NCBI RefSeq assembly: GCF_000182565.1
Contig: NW_015971537.1
Coordinates: 452,457 to 516,456 of the forward strand
From: Spizellomyces punctatus DAOM BR117
Taxonomy: Eukaryota > Chytridiomycota > Chytridiomycetes > Spizellomycetales > Spizellomycetaceae
Direction of reading: 5' to 3'
Length of the DNA stretch: 64,000 bases
Positions 45,218-54,564 of this stretch are shown here, piece after piece (within the stretch, counting starts at the first letter, position 1; each line of letters starts with the position of its first letter). Under the pieces are notes generated by a model that had not been told where the DNA came from, ran no database searches, and worked only from the letters and a program-made list of their open reading frames with translations. The position numbers and the translations under genes are program-made.

Positions 45218-46348
45218 ATGTACACCACAGAGCCTACCTCTCTTCCGCCCCGAACAACGATACGAACCTTATCCATTGCCCGACATGCTGATATAGTGAA
45301 TACTCCACATTGGAGGCAAAAAGAAGTTGCAGCCTTGCGGAACGGAATACGGGCCACCGTATACATGACAAATGGTGATCGTTATGTAGGAGAATGGAAG
45401 GATGGTTTAAAAGAGGGTTAGTGAGTGTTATATTTTGGTAGACAAGGAAGCGGAGATTTATTTACAAAATGCATAGGCAATGGAACGTACTGTTACGCAA
45501 GCACGGGGGCCGTATACGAAGGGGAGTGGGCAAGAGATCTTCGCAACGGATTTGGAACATACTCTGTTCCAGCATTGCCTCAACCTGTTCAAGGAAAAAC
45601 AAAAAAACCATTGCTTCCTTCGTTGCCCACCCTAAAAACGCCGCCTCGGGCGCAATCTACCCCAGGTTCTCATACTGGCCCTCTCCGCAAAGTCTATGCC
45701 GGGTCCTGGCTTGATGACCTCCGGCACGGCCGTGGCACTTGTTTCTACGAGGACGGCTCGGTATATGACGGGATGTGGGAGGAGGACGTCCGGGAGGGTT
45801 GGGGACGCATGACGTACAAAAGTAGTGGCAGCGTCTATGAAGGAGAATGGCATGAGGGAATGCGGCATGGGCAAGGCGTATTGGTCTTGGGTATGTATCT
45901 GCAATTGCCTTCATTTCCAATTCTGTATTTTCCTCACTCTCAACCTGTGATAGCAAACGGAGACCGATACGAGGGAACTTTCCTCAACGACATGAAAGAG
46001 GGTCCTGGGCGATTTATTTATCGAACAAAGCGTCAATGTTATGAAGGTGAATGGGCATTGGACACGCCCAAGTGCGGGACGTTGCGGGACTTGCCCCCAT
46101 TGGCTGGACCTGAGGGAATGGGCCCAAATGCTCGAAAGTGGTGGCCTATACCCGAGGTAAGCATTGCGGTGTGATAGCGAGACCGCTTTCGACATGTGGA
46201 GCTGTAAACTCACCCAGTTTTACACTATTGTTAGCTGAAATTGCAGGATCCTGCTGGTATTCTCGATCACGAACGCGAGGCTGTTCTGCAAGAACGTCTA
46301 CAACGGATTATGGGAGAATCTTTGGAACATGATGGAGAAGCGGGTTGA
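45218..46348 (+). CDS. MORN-repeat protein, MORN3-like
   Basis: Relative of MORN3, a sperm/axoneme-associated MORN protein in animals. Four exons (45218-45416, 45477-45890, 45954-46156, 46235-46348) give 309 aa. The N terminus WRQKEVAALRNGIRATVYMT matches the MORN3 lead (R-K-A-Q-R-N-G-L-R-x-x-V-Y). MORN repeats: DRYVGEWKDGLKEG, GAVYEGEWARDLRNGFGTYS, KVYAGSWLDDLRHGRGTCFY, SVYDGMWEEDVREGWGRMTY, SVYEGEWHEGMRHGQGVLVL and DRYEGTFLNDMKEGPGRFIY. Then come CYEGEWALDTPKCGTLRD and, across the last intron, PIPE-LKLQDPAGILDHERE. That tail (K-C-G-T ... P-I-P-E-x-K-x-x-D-P-x-G-x-L) is MORN3-specific rather than generic. An insert of about 35 residues (LPSLPTLKTPPRAQSTPGS) sits after the second full repeat. 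Confidence 0.88.
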
Positions 46349-46601
46349 ATCATAGCCACATATTTGAGCTCCATTGACTTTCCGGTGCTTGGCACTAACG
46401 AACACATCGTGTGCATCAATGTAGCAGCATTATAGCTGTCTATGTAGAAATAAGCAACATAACCACTTGCAATTGTCAAAAGGTGTGCAATGCCATTGCG
46501 ACCTTCGTAATACCTCCTCAAGAAAATGGGTTGTATTACTGACGGAACGGCTTTATCTTAGTGTGGAGGTGATTGAAAATGGCACTAGGACCCTTTATTA
46601 T

Positions 46602-46615
46602 CCGGATTAATCCGG
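46602..46615. repeat. 14-bp perfect palindrome
   Basis: CCGGATTAATCCGG equals its own reverse complement and contains a TAATCC homeodomain-type core. It is followed by a partial CCGGTTAAT half. It could be a protein-binding site; there is no direct evidence. Confidence 0.5.
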
Positions 46616-46752
46616 TTAATCATATCGCATAATCAGCACCCCCTCTATTGCTCAAAACGGTGTGGCATGTATTGTAATGTTCGCCAAACTGTGGTGTGGC
46701 ATGCATGTAATGTTTTTTTTTTTAAACTGCAGTGAGGCGCATGCCAAAGGTC

Positions 46753-46760
46753 TATAAAAG
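46753..46760 (+). promoter_or_regulatory. TATA-box-like element
   Basis: TATAAAAG, followed by a pyrimidine-rich stretch and a first ATG 89 bp after the box (46849). The layout looks like a core promoter, but the downstream frame (starting MRMPLWCRGPCPPDNN) is not recognisable. Confidence 0.4.
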
Positions 46761-47116
46761 GGGGGCCTTTTCCCTCTTTCCTCTTTACCCATCCTCGACT
46801 CGCAAAACATCTGCGCAACGCTCACGCAGCACTCTCAAGTCCATCATCATGAGAATGCCGCTCTGGTGCCGAGGACCTTGCCCTCCCGACAACAACAAAC
46901 ATAACCCCTTGCAAACGCTGCTACTACTATACTGCTACGATCGCAGGTATGCATTATCTTTGTATTTTCCCACGCGTATTCCCAGTCTAATTCCCATTAC
47001 CTTAGTATCTGAACATCCTCCGACTAAAGAATTTCGGAAGGGCTTAGTAGGATTTCTCTCGTGTGGTGGGCTTAGTTACCCGGTTAGAACCAACCGTAAT
47101 GTATTGCATGTGTAAT

Positions 47117-47185
47117 TGGGCCTAGTGGTAGTTAGTGGAATCGTGCTGCTTTGCACGTACCCCAGTTCAACCCAGGCTGGAACCT
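47117..47185 (+). other. tRNA-like sequence, possible SINE head or decayed tRNA
   Basis: GGGCCTAGTGGTAG resembles a Pol III A box and AGTTCAACCCAGG, about 45 nt later, resembles a B box (GTTCAANCC). Between them GTGC..GCAC can form an anticodon-like stem. The acceptor stem does not pair, so it is not a functional tRNA. Confidence 0.35.
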
Positions 47186-47418
47186 GTAGCGAGTTAGGAT
47201 AGGGGTGGGACTCGTTTGCAGGATAGGTTATGAAGGGTTGGACAGGCTGGCTAATTGTAAATTCGAACCGGCTGTAGTGGGTTGGAGGGAGCATTTGTCC
47301 CTAGTGACATTTTCTACCACCTGCACACTATCGTAAAAGGCAGCATCTCATAAGCTTGTACAGCCCATCTTGATAAATTACAATTAACGAGTTTTTGAAT
47401 GATCTTCATATTCCACGC

Positions 47419-47490
47419 AGCACCATAGCGCAGAGGAAGCGCGCAGGGCTCATAACCCTGAGGCCCCTGGATCGAAACCAGGTGGTGCTA
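47419..47490 (+). tRNA. Initiator tRNA-Met(CAU)
   Basis: 72-nt intronless tRNA, anticodon CAT at 47451-47453. Initiator hallmarks are present: an A1-T72 closing pair (AGCACCA/TGGTGCT), three G-C pairs closing the anticodon stem (CAGGG-CTCATAA-CCCTG) and the T loop ATCGAAA. It closely resembles the yeast initiator sequence. Confidence 0.95.
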
Positions 47491-47705
47491 CTAGTTGGAT
47501 ATTATCGTGGCAATTTTTTTTTCACTGTCCACTACATTGGAGGCATTAACGCGCGCTAATGTACACCATATTTCTTTGGACTGTACCATAATCCTTGAAC
47601 TAATGCGCTGAATTACTCTCTTTACCACACGAACGAGCATAAACAAAAACTCGACATGCAGGAATAATACTGTTGATATGACACTACGGCTAATGAAATG
47701 TTTCC

Positions 47706-48936
47706 CTAGAACTGGTTCTTATTCTGCTTATGGAAGTTGTGATTCTGGTTGGATTTCTTCGAGTTATTGTTGTTGAAAGCTATGGAGCTGCTGGTTAATA
47801 TCCGTATGAGACCATGCCAGATATGCACTAGGACATACCATTTGTGTTTGACAGGTTCTTGTGGTCCTTTTTGATTGAGTTATCCTGGTTCTTCTTGTGC
47901 AGCACGTCATTGTTGTTATTCGCTCTGAGATGATCCTTTTTGAGATTGTTCTGGTTGAAGTTGTTCTGGTTGTTGTTATTCTGGAAAGCCGAATTCTTTT
48001 GATCCTTCTTATTCTGGTTGTTGATGATTTGAGGGCCCCACCATCCGCCAGCAACTTCAACCTGTTCATTTTCGACCTCGGCAGCTTCAGCATCGTAACC
48101 GTAACCGCCGTAGGGATAGCCGTAGCCACCGTAACCACTAAACTTCTTGCCTTTACCGCCGTAGCCATAGCCATAACCGCCAGCAGCTTCAACCTCCTCG
48201 TTCTCTAGATCCGCAGCTTCAACATCGAACTTCTTGCCGTAACCGTAACCGCCGTAGGGATAGCCGTAACCACCGTAACCACCATAACCACCAAATTTCT
48301 TGCCTTTGCCGCCGTAACCCAAGCCATAACCGCCATAACCGCCCGCAACTTCTACCTCCTCTTCTTTGACATCCGCAGCTTCAACTTCGAATTTCTTGTT
48401 TTGCTTGTTGAAATGATTATTGTTGTTAACATTTTTCTTATTGCTGTTCTGGTTGTTTGCATTTTGATTGTTTTTATTCTGTAATGACGGGGAATCATGC
48501 GATAAATTAAATTCTGGCCCCAAACGATGAAAATCACAGCGTACACACCAAATGATCTTTTTTGATTGAGTTATTCTGGTTCTTCTTGTGCAGTACATTG
48601 TTGTTGTTGTTCGCTCTGAGATGATCCTTTTTGAGATTGTTCTGGTTGAAGTTGTTCTGGTTGTTGTTGTTCAGGAAAGCTGAATTTTTTTGATCCTTCT
48701 TATTCTGGTTGTTGATGATTTGAGGCCCCCACCATCCGCCAGCCGCTTGGACCTCTTCCTCTACAGCCTTAAACGATGAATGAAGGATGATGAGCAAGAC
48801 GACAGGATGGGCCAAGGGACAGCCGCTGTAATCGACGGTGCAAGCATACCAAGTCTTGGGGCGCCGGAGCCGCGAGAGTAGGCGCAAAGAACAAGGCTGG
48901 AGCAATGCCGGCAGCAAGAAGATAGATGGTTTTCAT
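47706..48936 (-). CDS. Secreted Gly/Tyr- and Asn-rich repeat protein
   Basis: Four exons (48936-48850, 48767-48549, 48478-47839, 47779-47706) give 339 aa. Exon 1 is a signal peptide (MKTIYLLAAGIAPALFFAPT then LAAPAPQDL). The mature chain alternates Asn/Lys-rich blocks (INNQNKKDQKNSAF, LKKDHLRANNNN, VLHKKNQ) with acidic links (VEAADLENEEVEAAGG) and Gly/Tyr blocks (GYGGYGYPYGGYGYG; GYGGKGKKFGGYGGYGG). The block starting GGWWGPQIINNQ occurs twice, at about 48755-48550 and 48055-47860, nearly identical in DNA, so an internal duplication is recent. Gly/Tyr-rich stretches resemble structural wall or adhesive proteins; no family is recognised. A TATA box lies about 104 bp upstream of the start, suggesting strong regulated expression. 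Confidence 0.85.
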
Positions 48937-49039
48937 GTTGGCGGATAAGCTGATGTATAGTAGGCTTTTGAATGGTAAGCGTAGAGCAAGTTGATGACAA
49001 CGGATAACTGGGTAGATGGGGCCCAACATGACGATCCCA

Positions 49040-49046
49040 TTTTATA
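49040..49046 (-). promoter_or_regulatory. TATA box of the secreted repeat-protein gene
   Basis: TATAAAA on the minus strand, about 104 bp upstream of the ATG at 48936. Spacing is plausible for a TATA promoter with a short 5' UTR. Confidence 0.5.
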
Positions 49047-49568
49047 GACAAAATTTGTATTCACTGTAGAGGAAGAACTCAGAGGATGGGAACTGGTAGG
49101 GATTGGGAAGATAGAGAGGTTTCAAACTTAAAAATTCAAAAAGGTTAACCTTAAAAGTCATCACCAGTCTTCAGTATCATACATTCATCCCTGAGACATT
49201 GAAATTGCGAGTGTTCATGCCGCCTCCACTGCAGTGAAGTTCAACGACGCTTTCACCTGACCAACGATAATGGCTTGGGAGGTTGTTTCTAGCGGATCAC
49301 CCCTTTTTGAGCCTGACGAGTAGCGCTTACAGCTACATAGTCATCATCTGAACATGTCGATGGAACCTTGGCATGTCGCTCATAAGGTTTACGCAAGGAC
49401 ACGATAGACCCTCTGACGTACACATCCTTTCTGGTGCCAACGTTTTCTTGTTTTCCATGAATACTCTCAACCTGGATTTACCCATTTCGAGCAAGACGTT
49501 GAAATAGACAGCACTATGAGATGGGCTACAAGGGAGCTATCTGGTGCGTCTACGCTACAGGCTGGCTA
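49047..49568. other. Intergenic region
   Basis: About 0.5 kb between the TATA box of the secreted repeat protein and the stop of the FBXO31-like gene. No gene or RNA seen. Confidence 0.4.
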
Positions 49569-51327
49569 TCAGACGGGTAAGGCAACCTTTACGAAACTTG
49601 AAATGCGCTTCAGATCATGCCAATATATCGCAATTTTCGTTTCGGAAAGGATAATAGCTGAAAGAGAATGGATAAGGGCAAATATATTTACAGAGACTAA
49701 CTGGGCAACATACCATCATTCACAATGTAGGTGGGATTCCTGTATCCAGCCATAGCTACTGTTCCTCGACCATGATAAGCTCGCGCTGTTTGAAATTCTG
49801 GATCTTTCAGAGCTGGCAAAAATATTTTGGAAGCGTCATCATTGAGTTCAGTGCCGTCCTCGGCCAGATCGTCTCCGATCCTGGAATCGCCTATCCAAGG
49901 TATACCGGTCCCATCACCCAGATTTACGCGACAGCTCACTTCGCCCCGAGGCACATTGACGTCGCCAGTAATTTTGTAAAAGACGAGGTGAATGTCTTGT
50001 ACAGAGGCGTCCAGCGCATTTGCAACCCACTCGTACCGCAGCAGAACATATTCAATTCCGTGTGACCCATAAGTACCAGCCCAAATTCCTTCCAAAGGTT
50101 TTATCACCATATTTGACGGCGCTATCGCGCTCTTGTGATTCGCGTCGAGCTTAATTTGACTCCATATTGTCTGATATCTTCCCGTTTTAAATCGCAGTTC
50201 ACCTTCGGGGGCTCGAAGGGTCACAGTCCGGACGCCATACTCATGGCATTTGAGAGGGCAATGAATCGTTAAAGTATTTGCTGGCATTTCCCAGGAGGCA
50301 TCCTCGAGCTCGCCATTTGTCTGAAGTAACGGGTTGAACGCGAGAGGCGGCTCGTTAGAATCAAACATGGTAATCAGAGTGCCTTCCGCACGGAGGACAC
50401 GCGAATTCTCCGGGTACGGCCATAAGCCTGTGGATGGGGATGGTCGGAAATATGGGAAATGATCTGAAGACATATGTGGATTAAACAGTAGAAGACGGGC
50501 TAGAACTGTGTCCGATTAAATCCATGCTATGGAAGTTACCTTGGCATAGCTGATAACTACGGAAAGTTTCCTGTCCATCATCGACAACACTCATATGTTT
50601 CCGCAGTGTTGTAGATTGTGCTCTGTTCCCAAAACATATCGTATAGCTCGAGATTCCCTCTTGATCGTACGCGGATCCAATAGCATCCTCGGTATTTTCG
50701 AGAGGGGCACTCGTTCTTCGGCGCCTTCTCGATACTTGTTCAGGGCCGTCAAAGGATGGGGAGACACGGTGGAGCCCTTCACCGCACGGCTCAAAGCATA
50801 TCTCGAATACCCTCGTACGACTCAATGATAGCTGTAAACTGTCAACTGATACCCCTTGGATCGCTCCAAATTGTTGCTCTGAGATTGGAGATATGTTGGT
50901 GGCAGAGAGATTTTCTCCAATGATACTAGCATCAGTAGGATTGATACGAACTTGAAGAAGTTGACCGGTGAAGAATGGGTAATTGGCCTGTTGTCGTCGA
51001 CTTCCTCAAAATTGGATCTATAAACCATTTTCAATGACGCTGTCTTACCTGCCAGAGCCCTAGCATCCAGCCATAGCGGGCTAATACACCGACATAAAAC
51101 CCCCTAATAGTTCGATACGGAAAAACATGCAAGTGTGTCTTTGCCTCGACTTTGTAGTTGACGAGGCACAAGCGTTGCCATAAAGTATCGTCGTTGGCAG
51201 CGGAATACAAGGTCCTAGAGACGGCCGATACAGTCGCGAGCTGCGACGCAGAAAGGAAGGAGAGGAGGTGAATGAGACATTCGCAAGGTAGGGCAGTCAG
51301 TGAATTAGGATGTGAAGAATTCAACAT
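49569..51327 (-). CDS. F-box protein, FBXO31-like
   Basis: Probable SCF substrate receptor with the C-terminal domain of FBXO31 (cyclin D1-binding family). Start MLNSSHPNSLTALPCECLIH at 51327. The F-box runs LPCECLIHLLSFLSASQLAT, then VSRTLYSAANDDTLWQRLCL. The exon ending GLWQ splices to ANYPFFTGQLLQVRINP. The core contains PLEGIWAGTYGSHGIEYVLL and FYKITGDVNVPRGEVSCRVN, the G-T-Y-G-S-H-G and K-I-T-G-D-x-N-V-P signatures of FBXO31. After GRGTVAMAGYRNPTYIVNDG, a 56-nt intron (49658-49713) leads to the last exon, AIILSETKIAIYWHDLKRIS, ending VALPV at 49569. That exon restores the family's final W-x-x-L strand. Four or five exons in total. Confidence 0.87.
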
Positions 51328-51683
51328 GGTGGTTATGGGTGCTCATGACGCGTGCAGGAATGACTTACACAAGGCAATTGACACCGCCTGAAAATAAACA
51401 AGCACTGGGAGGGATAAGTTACGATGAGGTTATCTCAACCAAACAAATCGAAAGCTGCCTTGGACGGAGAGTGCGTTGCAAGCTGTTGTGCACTTTTTGA
51501 CGAAGCTGCATATATTGATTTTCTCTGGCATCTTTTGTATCAATATTTAGAATGTCGTCTTCCTTCATCAAATTGTGAACTCTCTCAAGTTAAACATATA
51601 CAAGCGTCACTACTAACTAACACTACTTTTTTAAAACATGTACAGGACATAAATCACGTTTCTAGGTGAGGGACTCTTATAAC
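51328..51683. other. Intergenic region between two minus-strand genes
   Basis: About 0.36 kb, AT-rich. A plus-strand frame (51424-51669) has no recognisable content; nothing supported. Confidence 0.4.
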
Positions 51684-52414
51684 CTACTCTTCATTTGGCT
51701 CTTCATTGTGATCATCTTCGACGGGACGCTCTTCTAGCTCCATGTCTCGACGGATTTTCTTTGGAGGCACCGGTCGCAAAGCGGCTCCACCCAGGTTCAG
51801 CACAAACGGAGGCGTTGGTGTTGGTGTTGGTGAAGCTGTGGTGCTGCTTACTTTTGCGGAGCTTGTTGTTGCAACAACAATCTTCTCTGATGTCCCAAAC
51901 GTTGCCGTTCCAACCACTCCATAAGCCTTGCTCATATCCAACACATCATAGCAGACTGCAACTTGGACCCAACCCCCTGGTTGAACTGCGTTGTTTACGC
52001 CATTGATTGGTGTGGCTCGTAGATTGCCTCCTTGATTCTCTTGCCAAATATCCGCGACTGCGTTGGAGATCCACCAGACCTGACTATTGGTGAGGATGAT
52101 ATCGAGAGTCCAAATTGTGGATGGATACCAATAGGCAGCACTGGGATTGTGGGTGATGTTAAATGTTCCGCAAAAAATTCCGTTCCTGGCGTCTTGAAAG
52201 GTAAAGGCCATGGGAACTGTCACGGTAGATAACGGAGTAATGTTGGCGGGGAGGGATGTATCTATCGGGGCGAGGTCAGCAATGGCCGTCTCAGCGTAAA
52301 ATCTTTCTATTAGCATTGGTACATACCACCGAGAACTTGTCTAGCAATTAAGCTTCTTGCTTGGCTGCTCCCCACTAGTAGAATAGCGGCGGCGACAAAG
52401 AACCACAATGCCAT
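51684..52414 (-). CDS. Secreted protein of unknown function
   Basis: Two exons (52414-52327, 52261-51684) flank a 65-nt intron and give 221 aa. The signal peptide MALWFFVAAAILLVGSSQA is followed by a possible Arg cleavage (SLIARQVLGG). The body, about 125 residues, is beta-like with many aromatic residues and N-glycosylation sequons (NIT), e.g. TVTVPMAFTFQDARNGIF, AAYWYPSTIWTLDIILTN and WWISNAVADIWQENQGGN, with a few Cys residues. A Thr/Ser/Pro linker (TTASPTPTPTPPFVL) and a highly charged tail (RRDMELEERPVEDDHNEEPN) close it. No GPI-type hydrophobic end. I recognise no family. Confidence 0.78.
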
Positions 52415-52556
52415 TATAGCTCTCGAGCTGCGAATTCGTGTAGATGTAATTATGGAGAGTGCTGGTGTCTGGCAAGGCTCGCGAGGAGAATGTCCGATTT
52501 GAATAGATTTCGTTCAGACACGAGAGTGCTAGAATTCCAAAAACCCTTAAGCATGA

Positions 52557-53230
52557 TCAAACTTGAGGGTTTGACCCATCAGCAATCGCAAAATTAATGT
52601 ACCATTCCTCTTTCGTCGCCTTTAACATGGCTTCCTTGGCCTCATCAGGGTCATTGACCAAGTGGTTTTCTTGGCCTCCATCCACACGAGGGTGTCGCCA
52701 TCTGCCGTCTTCAAGATCGCAGATAATGGTGTCATGGATGGAGGTGATGTAGACGGCTCGGCGATACTGGTATCTTTTGGAGCCAGGGTTCGGACAAGGT
52801 CATCCCATTAGCGCATATACTGAGCCCCATCCATCCAAACACGTTGCCTTTTCCATTGGAGACAGCTAGTGGAATAGTCAGGCCTATTTCTAGGTGGGGC
52901 GAGTGCGACAGAGGCAACTTACTAGCCCCATATAGCCCCGTACAGTTCACCAAACGGCTCTTCATCTACAGCCGGTTCATGCAAGACGACGTCAAGCACT
53001 TGTGCGAAGGTGCTACCTTGACTTATCATCTGCAAGGATCCACATTAGAGATGGGCTCGCACCATGACACACGAATGTATTTATCATCTCTAAGCGTGAT
53101 AAGAAATCGCAAAAATTCGGAAAAGACATGGACTTCATCGATGAAGGTTTCTGGGGTATTTCAGCAGAAGACTATCCAGCTACAAAGGCACAAAATCGTG
53201 GCCATATACAAATGTGAACTATGTTCATTT
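52557..53230 (-). pseudogene. Possible unannotated gene or pseudogene
   Basis: On the minus strand, splicing at TA|GTAAGT..CACTAG and CA|GTATAT..CAAAAG turns broken frames into one open reading. It starts at MISQGSTFAQVLDVVLHEP, continues EEPFGELYGAIWGYCLQWK and YRRAVYITSIHDTIICDLED, and ends FAIADGSNPQV with TGA at 52557. Upstream, another open stretch (FIDEVHVFSEFLRFLITLRD, then KYIRVSWCEPISNVDP) joins only with a one-base frame slip near 53028, and no start codon or leader was found. The reading therefore looks like either a gene with an unseen intron or a recently broken one. No family recognised. Confidence 0.35.
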
Positions 53231-54564
53231 CACCTTTCATTCATATTCTCATCATAGTGAGACTGCCAAACCACTATCACCATTTTCTTATCTCTCTGTC
53301 CTTCTTTCTTTACCAGTGTCGGGAATGTCTCTCTGGGACCTTGGGTCAAGATAGTAGCAAAGGAGTTGCATGCAGAAAGCAAAATATGGAACGATGGTAG
53401 ATGGCCTTTGTCTTCAAATTTTGAATGGATCAGATACCTAGCTAGAAAGCGTAACCCAACAGACTTACAGCCGTGATCGATAGTTTTATGAACCTGTTTG
53501 GTGGGGTTGATAATTTTGCCAAGCTTTGATCAATCCAAAATTCCAACACAATCGCTGTAAGTTCTCACCAAGCTAATACTAATGCATGAAGGTACCCATA
53601 TAACATGAAAGCTAGGTGACCTGATTGGTACTAGAGGAATGGGTTACGCTGTGATAGTCCTCTACTCGATAGAGAGATGGCATTTATACTACCTGTAACC
53701 TGAAACATTGTTAGCATGCAATGGAAAAGCGTGCCAGACTAAATACTTTTGCGCGCATTGTTAGTATGGAACTTTGGATACTGTAGCCATCGATATCAAG
53801 AATTCACAAAGTGACAGTATGGCTTCACACAAGAGCAAACATTGACCGGTGACATGACGGCTCTTGATACCTGTCCTGGGCACGACAATGAACTCATTAT
53901 CCCTCACGGCAAAAGGCAAAATGTATTGTAATACAAGACTTGGATCTATTTACTCTAGCATTTCTCCAACCTTCATGGAGCTGTAGCCGTTTGCAGTGTT
54001 TCTGAATTTCCAGGAAATATTAGATATGGCGATGGCGGAGTGTCGCCTAGCTTTGCTGGATGTAGCCACGCTTTTGCACGTTTGTAGCTAGTATTCTCGA
54101 TTTTGCTTAAATACATCCGTGATCACAGAAACACTTTCAAAATAGTGCAAAGAGGCCAACGCCATGCGACGATCAGCATCACTGAAAGAAGAAGAGAGAC
54201 TAAAGCCTTGAATTCAAATATTGTCTGCTCATGACCATGCAGGCCACTCCCAAGAATGCACCAACACTTGTCTGTACTTTGGCCCCACGTCAACAGCTGC
54301 GTCCAGCCCAGCTTGAAAACGAGATGCTGACAGCAGAAGGAATCACGTGCGTCCCTGGGGGCCACAAAAGCGGCCAAACTGTGCCAGCTGTGCCACATGC
54401 GCGTTCATTCTAAAATTTGGAATCGAAGGGAGACAAATTCTGCGGCCCTGCGGAAAAGGAGCTTGTCGTCTGTGGGGGAAAGGTTGTTCCGGGGAGGCAT
54501 TCCCAATCTGCTCGCCTTCGTCTTTCATCCCCGACTCTCAGTGTTACTGACAGCAGGAAGAAAG
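53231..54564. other. Intergenic region upstream of the chitin deacetylase gene
   Basis: About 1.3 kb with no supported gene. It contains one copy (54066-54118) of a ~52-bp element repeated at 56653-56702. Confidence 0.45.

Larger units (their letters stand above)
46349..47418. other. Intergenic region with promoter-like and tRNA-like sequence
   Basis: About 1.1 kb. It holds a 14-bp perfect palindrome (46602-46615), a TATAAAAG box (46753-46760) followed by an unassigned 89-codon frame (ATG 46849 to 47115), and a tRNA-like segment near 47117-47185. No gene can be named. Confidence 0.4.
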
